DNA of 39,175 nucleotides from JAMDCX01 sp049977145. Lineage in GTDB: Bacteria; Planctomycetota; Phycisphaerae; WQYP01. The position numbers were made by a program, and so were the translations under genes. Where the stretch lies: assembly GCA_049977145.1 (NCBI GenBank), contig JBMFGW010000022.1, forward strand, positions 1 to 39,175. The letters run 5' to 3'. Shown in pieces: positions 1 to 8,630 of this stretch; the stretch's first letter is position 1; every line of letters begins with the position of its first letter. The notes beneath the pieces were generated by a model, which did no database searches, was not told where the DNA came from, and saw nothing but the letters and a program-made list of their open reading frames with translations.

Positions 1-109
1 GCACCGTCTATCCGCATCCATTATATTATCGGACAGATTATGCGTGAATCATCACATTTATTTTGTCACAAGCCCTATGCGCGTATTCCGATGAAAATAA
101 CTTGTAAAG

Positions 110-592
110 TCATGCTAGGGCGGCCGCATCCGTACGGTAGCTTAGCGTGGGCAGGCCATTCTCCAAGCCGACTTCCCAGCGGAACAGGCCCTTCATCCAC
201 TGCCGGGCCAAGGCCTGCCGCACCTGCTGGTGGATCGAGGCGACCGTGGGCGTCTTGCCGCCCTTGGTCCGCCCCTCCCGCCGCCGTCGCAAGACCTGCT
301 GGATCTCCGCCAGACGCTGGCGGGTCTTCTCCAAGTTGCCGCTCAAGCCCTGCATCTGCCCGGCCAGGAGGTTCTCGTTGTAAGTGATCACGATGGTCCG
401 CTCGTGACCAAAGATGGTCTTGCAAGTACGGTATGCCAAGCAATCCTTCAGCCGCTCTCCGGGCAGGGACTGATACTTCCGTAGCGGCACCTCCAGTAGG
501 TCCGCGTGCTGCGTGGGTACCAGCGACCCCACGAAGTGGAACTCCGAGGCTGGCAATATCGACGGACTGGGGCGCGGGAGGCTGCTGGGCAC
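110..592 (-). pseudogene. IS1634-type (IS4 superfamily) transposase fragment
   Basis: The minus-strand reading frame contains the middle part of an IS1634-like DDE transposase: FHFVGSLVPTQHADLL, then FGHERTIVITYNENLL, then a basic helical stretch, then WEVGLENGLPTLSYRTD. In full-length family members the last motif is followed by the segment with GKTILFTDN and the final catalytic residues. Here a stop follows within a few codons (near 110), and no other frame continues the similarity. The N-terminal catalytic region is also absent because an in-frame stop lies just upstream of 592. Both ends are therefore lost and the fragment cannot encode an active enzyme. Family assignment is from motif memory. 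It sits next to another transposase-type gene, so 1-1320 looks like an accumulation site for mobile DNA. Confidence 0.75.
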
Positions 593-716
593 CGCTTAAA
601 ATTTATGGAGCGCTGCGGCGGCGTTTTTTTTGTTATGGGGTGGTTTGTCGCTGGGCCGTGGCGGTTTGTGGCGGTGGCGTAACAGGGCATAATATCGAAT
701 GTGGTAACTTCGACGG

Positions 717-741
717 GCGCGACCCGCGGTCGCGGCTTTAT
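717..741 (+). repeat. REP-like hairpin repeat, left copy
   Basis: A 25-nt sequence whose exact reverse complement occurs at 1295-1319. It contains a GC-rich hairpin (stem GCGACC / GGTCGC with a 3-nt loop). It ends 6 nt before the start codon of the RAYT gene. Each gene-flanking copy is thus itself palindromic and the pair is inverted, as described for REP elements around RAYT genes. Confidence 0.8.
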
Positions 742-747
742 GGGGGG

Positions 748-1272
748 ATGATGAAAACGATTGGGTATCACATTGTAAAAACTGCCTACGGCTTATGGTT
801 GCCGGGCGATGATCGTGGATCGTGGTCCACGGCGTGGGATGCGGAAATCGGATTGACCGAGCCGCACACGTTGCAACCCGGCGATCCGGTACGGTTGCGC
901 ATGGCGGCGGAGCGGATGAAACACCCGCCAGTGCGCTGGACGGCATCTATGCTGGCGTGCATTGGAACAGCCTTGGCCCGGTGCATGGCCGAATCGGATT
1001 GGCGCATTGCGGCGGCCTCGTTGGAACCAACACATATTCACCTGGTGCTGACCTGCACCACCCGCGATATTGACAACACCAGCAAATGGATTGCGGATCA
1101 GTGCACCAAACGTATCCGGAGGGAATGTGGTTATGCCGGTCCGGTATGGGCCAAGGGAAATTGGCGCGGATTTATTTTCGATGGCAACGTTTGGGAAAGT
1201 ACCATTGACTATGTGGAACGCCACAACATTCGCCGGGGCGTCGGCCCGCGGCCCTACACATTTTTCACGTAA
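748..1272 (+). CDS. REP-associated tyrosine transposase (RAYT, IS200/Y1 family)
   Basis: A 174-residue protein of the Y1 transposase fold. The HUH metal-binding motif is seen as PTHIHLVL (His96, His98), and the probable nucleophile is Tyr155 in IDYVERHNIRRG near the C-terminus. These enzymes are single-strand DNA nucleases that cut and join REP hairpins. The open frame extends far upstream to 433, but conserved sequence begins only at the ATG pair 748/751, so the upstream part is not counted as coding. No clear Shine-Dalgarno is visible apart from the G-run at 742-747. The gene lies between two perfect inverted REP-like repeats, which are its likely substrate. All core motifs look intact, so it may be active. 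Confidence 0.85.
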   Translation: MMKTIGYHIVKTAYGLWLPGDDRGSWSTAWDAEIGLTEPHTLQPGDPVRLRMAAERMKHPPVRWTASMLACIGTALARCMAESDWRIAAASLEPTHIHLVLTCTTRDIDNTSKWIADQCTKRIRRECGYAGPVWAKGNWRGFIFDGNVWESTIDYVERHNIRRGVGPRPYTFFT

Positions 1273-1294
1273 TTCCCCATGCCAACATTCCTCT

Positions 1295-1319
1295 ATAAAG
1301 CCGCGACCGCGGGTCGCGC
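1295..1319 (-). repeat. REP-like hairpin repeat, right copy (inverted)
   Basis: Exact reverse complement, over 25 nt, of 717-741. It starts 22 nt after the RAYT stop codon and forms the same hairpin. I saw no further copies of the full element in this window. Confidence 0.8.
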
Positions 1320-1487
1320 TCTCGGAAAATATCCTGAAGATCGTATCCGTCCTATGAACCCCGTCTTCCGCCGGGCGTCGGGAAGTGAATAATCTTTGGG
1401 AAGGAACGACTCTGACGCTTAAAACATTGATGATTCATCCACATATTCTCGCGGCACTGTGGCACGCGGGACATGGCCGTAATAGAC

Positions 1488-4142
1488 TTATTTAGGCGCT
1501 ATGGCTGGTTTACCAGCGTCTGCTGAAGGAAATTTTGCCGCGCCGCTGTAAGTTCCTGTTTTTTGGCGGCGCAGGATGATGTGGATGGCCCCGAGATGGC
1601 GGGTTTGAAAAAGGCGAATGGACGTGTGGGCAAGCATGGTGCAATCGGACAGACTCGCCGCCCGCGTTTCCCCGGTGGTGATGATCCAGTGCGGATGTCT
1701 CTGGACCAGCCAGTGTGCCAGTGACGCATGAATAGTGCCCGCCCCCAGCAGCACCACACCGGTAATACGGCCAGGAATATTGAGGCGGTTGAGTACGAAA
1801 TCGACGCCCTGCGTGCGGGTGAGAAAAACCACGCGTTGTCGGCGGTGCCGCAGCAGGAGAATCAGGCCGCGTAACTTTTGGGGCGTCGGCTGGCTTTTCG
1901 CGGGCCATAACACCTTGATCCGGGTGTGCTTGCCGATACGCATCGTCTGGCCCCGCGTCACCGGCTGGAGCTTTAAGCCCGCCGCCGCAGCGGCCATCAA
2001 AAATCGAGTAGATGCCGTCGCGTGCGTTTTACAATCCATCGGATCGCACCAACCAGATAACCCGCCATGACGCCTGATAATAATCGGTACCGCCGCCGCA
2101 TGGGTGGAATCAATTTGTGTAATAATGACCCGGTCCAGGCGCCACAATCCTAATTTCCGTAACGCGGTATTCACCTCTTGCGTCAAGCGGGTGGGCGAGC
2201 CCAAAGATCCGGCGTCCAGCAGTACGGTTTGTCGGGCATGGATTACCACCGCATCGCCGGTGCCGACATTAAGCACCCAAACATGCGCACCATTCTGATG
2301 CGCGCTGACGCTATACCAACTCACTAATCCCACCGTCCACACCGCGAAGGATCCGGCAATTATCCCGCGTCGCAGGTGAATATTTCTCCGGAACATCCAC
2401 CCCAAAAGAATCAGGAAAAAAAACAAAATCAAAAACATCGGCGGTGAACGCACTATGATCTCACTGGCCGGCAGCGCCGCCAGCTTAGCGACCGTCCAAG
2501 CCAGCAGATGGGCCACCGGCCCGGCCACCGCAGCGGCGGCCCGGCCCAGCGCGGGCGCGCCGAATCCAGCGGCCATTTCGATGAGTCCCGCAAGCAACGC
2601 CGCCGCCACCAACGGCAAGAGAATCAGCCCATTGACAACCGCCAGGGGATTGAACTGATTGTAGTGATACGCCACCAGCGGCAAGGCTACAAATGATCCG
2701 ATCATATTGGCAGTGATGATGGCGGTGATCCAGGCCAGGGCATGGACTTTGAACGCCGCCCAGCGTGTGCCGACAGCGCGCGCCAAGTCGCCCTTACGCG
2801 TCAGCCACTGGTGAAACAACGCCATATAAACACGGCGTGCCAACACAATCAATCCGAGTGTCACAATGAAGCTGAGTTGAAAAGGCGGCTGCCACAGCTC
2901 CGCCGGCCGCCACAGCGTCACCAGCAGCGCCGTGGCGGCCAGAATATTAAGTGCCCGCACCGGCCGGCCGAGCATCCAGGAAATCAGCACGAGGCTGGTT
3001 CCAATGGCGGCCCGCACTACCGGCGGTCCGCATGGCGTCATAAACATATACATTAATACAAATACCAGCGTCACCAGGGCGCGATAGCGCGGACGGGGGA
3101 TGAATAATTTAAGAATCATCCAGATGGCGGCGGCAATGATGACCACGTGCATCCCGGAAAGGGCCAGCAGATGCGCCGCCCCGGCACGGGAAAAAGCCCG
3201 CGCCAGCGGGCGTATGGTGGGATCACGATAGCCCAATAGTAAAGCGATCAGCGCATAGCCATCGGTACGGTGCGCCTGGGAATGATCCGCAATGAGGCGC
3301 CTGCGAAGATGCGCGCGCCACGCATCAAGCCAACCGCCAAGAGGCAGCAGGGTTTGTTGATTGGACTGCACCCGGATCTGCTCAACTTGCGCTGCGGAAA
3401 TCGCCGCAAACACCCGGAACGTGGTCAGATATTGCCGATAATCAAAACCGCCGGGATTGGCGGCTCTTGGGGGCCGCGCCAGCCAGCCGGTCAGTTGCAC
3501 GTACTGATTATTCCGCAGCGCGGGCAAATACCCCGGCACCCGCACCACGGCATTTCCAGTGGTGTGAATCCAGCGACCATGGACTCGGCAGGCCAACACG
3601 CGGGCAAAAAAGGTGGTGGAGGGTTCCACCGCCGAAAATAGAATTCCACGCGGCGGCAGAGGATGAAATTCCGGTTCCGAGGTGATGAGCATTCGGGCCG
3701 TAATGAATCTACGGCCCTGTGCCGGCGCGGCACGGGCGATATCATTATCGCCCAGACGGTCCTGATTGATCCGCCATCGGCTCAAGCCGCAAAGCACCAC
3801 GGTCAGAGCCAGACAGCTCCAGGCCGCATACAATGCCCATGGTCGATATCGGTACGGGTATTCCAGGGCCGGAGGCACGACCGCCCCACCGCCGGCGCCG
3901 CATGACGATGAAGAATTATGCATCGTGTTGTAGCGTCTGATGTGGGCCGCCGAAAACAGCACCAGCGAAGTAAGCCACAGAATGCAGCCGACAATCCAAA
4001 CGGGCTCAGTCGGCAGGCTGGTATAGCGCCCAAGGATCACGCCACTGATAAACAACGCCGTCACGATGATCATGGGGTCGGTACGCAGCCACCGCGTCGG
4101 ATGCAAATGATCTATGGCTACGTACTGCAATTTATCCATCAT
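1488..4142 (-). CDS. comEC: ComEC/Rec2-family DNA uptake channel protein
   Basis: A polytopic membrane protein of about 884 residues. After two N-terminal membrane segments comes the soluble OB-fold/DUF4131 region (about 140-260). The Competence domain follows, with the signature HLLALSGMHVVIIAA (about 324-338) and many membrane helices. The C-terminal third is a metallo-beta-lactamase-like domain beginning HVWVLNVGTGDAVV. The family forms the inner-membrane channel for transforming DNA. The C-terminal domain keeps LLDAG, but the usual HxHxDH-type metal motif reads QIDSTH and the later HHGS-type motif reads LLGAGTIH, so the nuclease-like site appears dead. The start is uncertain: ATG at 4142 or 4139, or TTG at 4148, none with a strong ribosome site. 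It is divergent from purQ. Confidence 0.9.
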   Translation of the reverse strand: MMDKLQYVAIDHLHPTRWLRTDPMIIVTALFISGVILGRYTSLPTEPVWIVGCILWLTSLVLFSAAHIRRYNTMHNSSSSCGAGGGAVVPPALEYPYRYRPWALYAAWSCLALTVVLCGLSRWRINQDRLGDNDIARAAPAQGRRFITARMLITSEPEFHPLPPRGILFSAVEPSTTFFARVLACRVHGRWIHTTGNAVVRVPGYLPALRNNQYVQLTGWLARPPRAANPGGFDYRQYLTTFRVFAAISAAQVEQIRVQSNQQTLLPLGGWLDAWRAHLRRRLIADHSQAHRTDGYALIALLLGYRDPTIRPLARAFSRAGAAHLLALSGMHVVIIAAAIWMILKLFIPRPRYRALVTLVFVLMYMFMTPCGPPVVRAAIGTSLVLISWMLGRPVRALNILAATALLVTLWRPAELWQPPFQLSFIVTLGLIVLARRVYMALFHQWLTRKGDLARAVGTRWAAFKVHALAWITAIITANMIGSFVALPLVAYHYNQFNPLAVVNGLILLPLVAAALLAGLIEMAAGFGAPALGRAAAAVAGPVAHLLAWTVAKLAALPASEIIVRSPPMFLILFFFLILLGWMFRRNIHLRRGIIAGSFAVWTVGLVSWYSVSAHQNGAHVWVLNVGTGDAVVIHARQTVLLDAGSLGSPTRLTQEVNTALRKLGLWRLDRVIITQIDSTHAAAVPIIIRRHGGLSGWCDPMDCKTHATASTRFLMAAAAAGLKLQPVTRGQTMRIGKHTRIKVLWPAKSQPTPQKLRGLILLLRHRRQRVVFLTRTQGVDFVLNRLNIPGRITGVVLLGAGTIHASLAHWLVQRHPHWIITTGETRAASLSDCTMLAHTSIRLFQTRHLGAIHIILRRQKTGTYSGAAKFPSADAGKPAIAPK

Positions 4143-4368
4143 CGCCAACCGATATTCCAGTATTTATCGAGCAGCGACCATGTTGCCGTAAACACAAAGA
4201 TTGTCAACCCCGCCGGTGTCGAAACAATGCAACAGAGCGTATCATTTGGCGATAGTGTGAGCTTGGAATGTTCCGCCGCCCGATGGTCTTGATCGGATAG
4301 TTGCCGGCCGCTTGAATTTTCAGGTGCTTGGAGGCGATAATAACAAAGGTTGGAAAAGGATTTGTTTA

Positions 4369-5184
4369 ATGAAGTCAGGAACGGTCCGTGTACTGCTGTT
4401 AAGAACCGCCGGCACCAATTGTGATCAGGAACTGGCACTGGCGTTTAAGCGTGCCGGGGCGGCGGTGGAGCTGGTACACGTCAACCGGCTGTTGGCCGAA
4501 CCAGGTCAACTGGCTGAATTCCAGATTTTGGGAATTCCCGGCGGTTTTTCTTATGGGGATGACATTGCCAGCGGAAAGATACTGGCCAATCAACTGCGGC
4601 ACCATCTGCGTGCGCCGCTGGAACAGTTTGTACGCGATGACAAGATGATTTTGGGTGTGTGTAATGGCTTTCAGGTGCTGGTCAAGGCAGGATTGCTGCC
4701 GGGATCAATGCCGCAATTGGATCCCGATGATGTTTTTACCACCACCCTTACCTACAATGCCCAAGCCCGGTTTGAAGACCGCTGGATAACATTACAATCG
4801 CAATCCTCGCTATGCAAATGGATCGAGCCAAGCCATCGTCTGCTGCTCCCTGTGGCCCACGGAGAAGGGCGTTTTGTGGTGCGGGATCAGGCGGTCATGC
4901 GGGCTTTGACCACTAATGATCAAATTGTTTTTCGCTACGTGACGGCGGCGGGATTGCCGGCGGTTGATTTTCCGGATAATCCTAATGGCAGTGTCGAGGC
5001 CATCGCGGGAATTTGCGACATGACAGGGCGGATACTGGGACTTATGCCGCATCCGGAGCGGTCTAGTGATACCCTGCAGCATCCGTTCTGGACCCGCCTG
5101 AATGGCAAAGGCACACCCGATGGTCTGCAATTGTTTGAAAACGCGATAAAGTACATTCATACCGCCATGGCTGTAGAGGTCTGA
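4369..5184 (+). CDS. purQ: Phosphoribosylformylglycinamidine synthase, glutaminase subunit PurQ
   Basis: A 271-residue class I glutamine amidotransferase. It supplies ammonia to PurL for converting FGAR to FGAM in purine synthesis. The catalytic triad is visible: Cys98 in ILGVCNGFQVL, and His228 and Glu230 in LMPHPER. GIPGGFSYGDDI (about 55-66) is the typical PurQ oxyanion-loop region. I chose the ATG at 4369, with AAAGGA 8 nt upstream; the frame is open further to 4312 but without family-like sequence. At 271 residues it is longer than the roughly 225-residue bacterial short form. No purS or purL lies beside it; the next gene downstream is recJ. Confidence 0.93.
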   Translation: MKSGTVRVLLLRTAGTNCDQELALAFKRAGAAVELVHVNRLLAEPGQLAEFQILGIPGGFSYGDDIASGKILANQLRHHLRAPLEQFVRDDKMILGVCNGFQVLVKAGLLPGSMPQLDPDDVFTTTLTYNAQARFEDRWITLQSQSSLCKWIEPSHRLLLPVAHGEGRFVVRDQAVMRALTTNDQIVFRYVTAAGLPAVDFPDNPNGSVEAIAGICDMTGRILGLMPHPERSSDTLQHPFWTRLNGKGTPDGLQLFENAIKYIHTAMAVEV

Positions 5185-5225
5185 ATTTAAGCTCTGGCTA
5201 TGGCGTGACACGGAGGTCCAGCACC

Positions 5226-7049
5226 TTGCAATCCTACAACGCGGAAGAACCTTGTAGCTTTCTCAAGCGGCGGTGGACGCTGGCCCCGACGGCAGATCGG
5301 ACACAAGTCACCGCGCTGTCACAAGCCTTGGGACTCCAGGAGCTGACTTGCCGACTGTTGCTGGGCCGGGATCTGGGTACCCCTGAAACCGCCCGACAAT
5401 TTCTACAGCCGGAATTCAAACATATTCTGCCGCCACACAGCATTCCCGGTCTGGAAGCCTGCGCGGAAATTATTGCCCGGGCCGTCACTGACCATAAAAA
5501 AATCACCATTTATGGCGATTACGACGTAGATGGAATCACCGGTACCAGCATGCTTTATCGATTATTCAAGCTCGCCGGTGCGGATTTTGACACGTATATT
5601 CCCCATCGTATTGCTGAAGGCTACGGATTATCCGTGGCGGCGGTTGAGGAAATCGCCCGGCGCGGCACGCAAGTGTTGCTGACCGTAGATTGTGGTATTA
5701 CCGCCCGGCAGGCGGTGCGCGTTGGATGCCAGTGCGGCATGACCATGGTACTTACCGATCATCATGAACCGGACGGTGATCTGCCATTGGCACACGCCAT
5801 TGCCCATCCACGTCTGCGCGGATCCACAACGGGAAATACGGATTTATGTGGGGCTGGTGTGGCGTACAAGTTAATTTGGGCGGTGGCGGCGCGGCTGTGC
5901 GGTTCGGAGAAATTATCTCAGACCTATCGCGACCTGCTAATAGAATTTACCGCACTGGTGGCGCTGGCAACCGTGGCGGATGTTGTACCGCTGCGCGGCG
6001 AAAATCGAATTTTAGTCAATTACGGTCTGAAACAACTGGCGCGTTCCGGGCTTATCGGTCTACAGGCACTGGTGCGTGCGGCGGGCTTGGAAAACCGCAG
6101 CCTTGACGGTACGGCGGCGGGGTTTTCCCTTGGCCCGCGACTTAATGCGGCGGGCCGAATGGGGCACGCCGATATGGCGGTCGAGTTACTGACCACTGAA
6201 CATGCCGCCCGCGCTGCGGAAATTGCCGGATATCTGGAGGCCAAGAACAAAGAACGCCAAGGCACCGAACGCAAAATCACCGCCGAGGCTATGGAATTAG
6301 TGCGTCAGATGCCGGAACTTCCGTCTACTCTGGTGTTATGCCGTCCACATTGGCATGCCGGAGTGGTGGGCATTGTGGCGGCGCGATTGGTGGATCAATT
6401 CCATCGCCCCTGTTTTGTGTTGACCGATGACGGACAGACCATCAGCGGCAGCGGGCGCAGTATTCCCGGCTTTCCACTACACGACGCCATCACCTATTGT
6501 CGTGATCTGTTAATCAGCGGCGGTGGTCATGCGGCGGCGGGTGGAATTAAATTACGCACCACACAACTTAATGCTTTTATGGCCCGGTTGGGCGCCTACG
6601 CCGACGCTAAATTGCCGGTTGGCGGACTGGTTCCCACCCTTGAACTCGACGGCGAGTTGGAACCATCGGATATTGATTTTCAAGCATTTTCCGAGCTTGA
6701 AGCGTTGGCCCCCTTTGGGCATAGCAATCCCAAGCCCAAGTTTCTCCTCCGGGGGGCGGAAGTAGCGGCTCCACCGCGAAGAATCGGCCTGCGGGGTTCA
6801 CATATCACCTTGCGTTTAAAAGTTGGGAGGCGAATTATTCGCGCGGTGGGATTCACCTTAGGGGAAGCGGAACCGCTGCTGTTTCCGGGCATGATGCTGG
6901 ATCTGGTGGTTCATGCCGCCGTGGATCGGTATGACTATCAACCTCGGTTGGAACTGCATATCATTGACCTCGCCAGACAAGATGGTGGCCCACTGCGCAA
7001 CCCGGAACCGACACGGGGAACTTTACTAATAGCCCAACAGTCCAACTAA
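5226..7049 (+). CDS. recJ: Single-stranded-DNA-specific exonuclease RecJ
   Basis: A protein of about 607 residues that degrades ssDNA 5' to 3' in recombination and mismatch repair. The DHH phosphoesterase motifs are present: DYDVDG (about 98-103), VDCGI (about 154-158), LTDHHEP (DHH about 178-180) and ATVADVVPL. GPRLNAAGRMGHAD follows, then the DHHA1 motif SGGGHAAAGG (about 431-440), and a C-terminal OB-fold region. The likely start is TTG at 5226, because CGGAGG (5211-5216) sits 9 nt before it; the GTG at 5205 lies upstream of that ribosome site. The 3' end overlaps the convergent zinc-ribbon gene by 24 nt. Confidence 0.95.
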   Translation: MQSYNAEEPCSFLKRRWTLAPTADRTQVTALSQALGLQELTCRLLLGRDLGTPETARQFLQPEFKHILPPHSIPGLEACAEIIARAVTDHKKITIYGDYDVDGITGTSMLYRLFKLAGADFDTYIPHRIAEGYGLSVAAVEEIARRGTQVLLTVDCGITARQAVRVGCQCGMTMVLTDHHEPDGDLPLAHAIAHPRLRGSTTGNTDLCGAGVAYKLIWAVAARLCGSEKLSQTYRDLLIEFTALVALATVADVVPLRGENRILVNYGLKQLARSGLIGLQALVRAAGLENRSLDGTAAGFSLGPRLNAAGRMGHADMAVELLTTEHAARAAEIAGYLEAKNKERQGTERKITAEAMELVRQMPELPSTLVLCRPHWHAGVVGIVAARLVDQFHRPCFVLTDDGQTISGSGRSIPGFPLHDAITYCRDLLISGGGHAAAGGIKLRTTQLNAFMARLGAYADAKLPVGGLVPTLELDGELEPSDIDFQAFSELEALAPFGHSNPKPKFLLRGAEVAAPPRRIGLRGSHITLRLKVGRRIIRAVGFTLGEAEPLLFPGMMLDLVVHAAVDRYDYQPRLELHIIDLARQDGGPLRNPEPTRGTLLIAQQSN

Positions 7050-7589
7050 CGCATTGAGGTCGAAACCGCCGCCGATACCCAAAGTAACCGGCAAACCAGC
7101 CGCCTGGTCCTTGCCTACGGCTGTGGAATGTTGGCTCGCCTGAACTCGCTGCTTCTGTGTTTCCATACCCAGGCTGGCTAGAGCATAGCGATCTCGAATT
7201 TCAATAATTTTAGGATCGGTGCTGCTAAGAAGTTCATGGTAAAGGCGTTGCGTCATAGAGAGTTTACCGACATCCAACCAGACGTAACCACATTTGCCGC
7301 AAAACTGCATATCAATAGGAATCAGCGGATGCAGGCGATCCAAAATCATTTGCCGCCGACACTCCGGGCAGGCAAAAGGCCGTTTATTGTGACCTTCAAC
7401 GACCAATGCCGCCAAGTCCCGCAGCGAAGGCGCATCAGGTCCGTTATCGGGTGGGTCAACCGCCCGGACAATGTGCATGAGACTCACACGGGAAATCCAT
7501 GTACCGAAACAACTGTTACAGGTTTTGACAGTAACTCCACCATAATTACTTATGGTCAGCGGAACAAAGCAACCAGGACACCGCGGCAT
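7026..7589 (-). CDS. Zinc-ribbon (zf-TFIIB-like) protein of unknown function
   Basis: A 187-residue soluble protein with two tandem CxxC...CxxC ribbons. The first uses CPGC and CNSCFGTW (about 4-30), and the second CPEC and CGKCGYVWLD (about 74-106). The C-x2-C-x-G-x-W type ending is typical of the zf-TFIIB domain found in small bacterial proteins of unknown role. The rest is predicted soluble and ends in a glycine- and leucine-rich tail. The ATG at 7589 has GGAGAA 6 nt upstream. It converges on recJ and overlaps its last 24 nt. No function can be assigned beyond probable zinc binding. Confidence 0.8.
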   Translation of the reverse strand: MPRCPGCFVPLTISNYGGVTVKTCNSCFGTWISRVSLMHIVRAVDPPDNGPDAPSLRDLAALVVEGHNKRPFACPECRRQMILDRLHPLIPIDMQFCGKCGYVWLDVGKLSMTQRLYHELLSSTDPKIIEIRDRYALASLGMETQKQRVQASQHSTAVGKDQAAGLPVTLGIGGGFDLNALVGLLGY

Positions 7590-8266
7590 AACCGTTCTCC
7601 AATCGCAGTATGCGCTAAGCAGCCGAAAGGCAAAAATGTATTATCCTGTACTTTGACACGCATAGCAAGGCCACCGTGATCTTTGGTCACGCCAGAGGCA
7701 GGGTCGTTTAGTTTTCCGTTAAGCGGTCCTTATTCGTTTTTATGGAATTCTAGGCCGGAAGCATCGGCGTTGATACCAAAAGCAAGGCAATGCTGACGGC
7801 ACTGAACACCGGCTTGACAGAGGTGGCAAAAATGGTCGCCAAACGCAAGGCCCTGGTGTTCACCAAGTCCCGCCAGACGCAGGAATATCTCAAAAACTTC
7901 CTTGAAGCCAATGGTTACGCCGCGCAGATTGTCCTGTTCAAAAGATGAATCTCAACGCCATGCCGTCGCCACCATCGCCAAATCTCGCTGGCAATTGGCC
8001 TTGACCCTAAAAATGGTGGTGGAACCGCACAAAACGGCATTAAAATCAACAGGCCCCGCGCCGAAACCAAGCGCTGCGATTTCGCCTCTGATTTAGCGCT
8101 ATTTCGGTGCCGCCCGGAAAAATTACCACGCCCTTCCGCCAGGGCATGTCATTGCATTTGACAGAAATTACAGAATGGGTATACTAATGAATCTTGCCCT
8201 TGCGCGGCGGGCTGATGTCCGTGTCGGAGGGAAGGAAAATAGCGTGGCGAACCTTGTGTTTGCCGT
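7590..8266. other. Gene-poor region upstream of the ribosomal protein cluster
   Basis: About 680 bp without an intact gene. It holds the helicase remnant listed separately, a small hairpin around 7674-7690 (GTGATC-ttt-GGTCAC), and short open frames with no recognisable product. A continuation of the helicase remnant in other frames after 7948 is possible but I could not align it convincingly. Confidence 0.5.
7754..7948 (+). pseudogene. Helicase C-terminal domain fragment
   Basis: A frame open only from the stop at 7751 to the stop at 7946 translates to about 64 residues. It contains MVAKRKALVFTKSRQTQEYL and FLEANGYAAQIVLF. This pattern (RKALIFTxSRRTQxYL...LEANGYxGxVVLFNG) is the start of the helicase C domain in SNF2/DEAD-like helicases, often found in defence or restriction loci. 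The frame ends exactly where the family would continue with NG, so this is a remnant. The assignment rests on motif resemblance. Confidence 0.6.
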
Positions 8267-8297
8267 TTGTTTGTAGTAACAATGACGCGGGTATAAT
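8267..8297 (+). promoter_or_regulatory. Candidate promoter of the S10 cluster
   Basis: A perfect -10 hexamer TATAAT lies at 8292-8297. The best -35 candidates are TTGTTT at 8267 (19-nt spacer) or TTGTAG at 8271 (15-nt spacer), neither ideal. It sits 12 nt before the rpsJ ATG, which would leave only about 5 nt of leader. Confidence 0.4.
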
Positions 8298-8309
8298 GGG
8301 TAGTTAGGT

Positions 8310-8630
8310 ATGTCAACAACAGCGCCACATGAAAGAATTCGCATCCGTATGGAAGCCTATGATCACCGGGCGTTGGACTCCTCCGCCAAGGAAATTGTGG
8401 ATCATGCCAAGCGCACCAGTGCCAAAGTGTTCGGCCCGATTCCCCTGCCGACACGAATTGAGAAATTTACCGTTCTCCGCTCTCCGCACATTGATAAGAA
8501 GAGCCGGGAACAGTTTGAAATCCGTACCCATAAGCGGATTATCGAAATTATGGAACCCACTTCGCGGACCATTGAAGCCTTGAATCGGCTGGTGGTGCCG
8601 GCGGGTGTGTTTGTAAAGATCAAGGCGTAA
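8310..8630 (+). CDS. rpsJ: 30S ribosomal protein S10
   Basis: A 106-residue S10/NusJ, close to the family's usual 100-105 residues. Conserved stretches include RIRIRMEAYDHRALD, GPIPLPTR and SREQFEIRTHKRIIEI. It is part of the 30S head and also the NusE antitermination factor. It is the first gene of the cluster here; no rpsL, rpsG, fusA or tuf precedes it. There is no Shine-Dalgarno in front of the ATG and a TATAAT lies 12 nt upstream, so the transcript may be almost leaderless. A 261-nt spacer separates it from rplC. Confidence 0.97.
   Translation: MSTTAPHERIRIRMEAYDHRALDSSAKEIVDHAKRTSAKVFGPIPLPTRIEKFTVLRSPHIDKKSREQFEIRTHKRIIEIMEPTSRTIEALNRLVVPAGVFVKIKA

Noticed and set aside
433..747. Upstream in-frame extension of the RAYT gene back to 433
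   Set aside because: The sequence overlaps the antisense transposase remnant and contains the REP-like repeat; family-like sequence begins only at 748.
7236..7679. Plus-strand frame across the zinc-ribbon gene
   Set aside because: The minus-strand frame has two intact CxxC pairs and a ribosome site, so the plus frame is a shadow.
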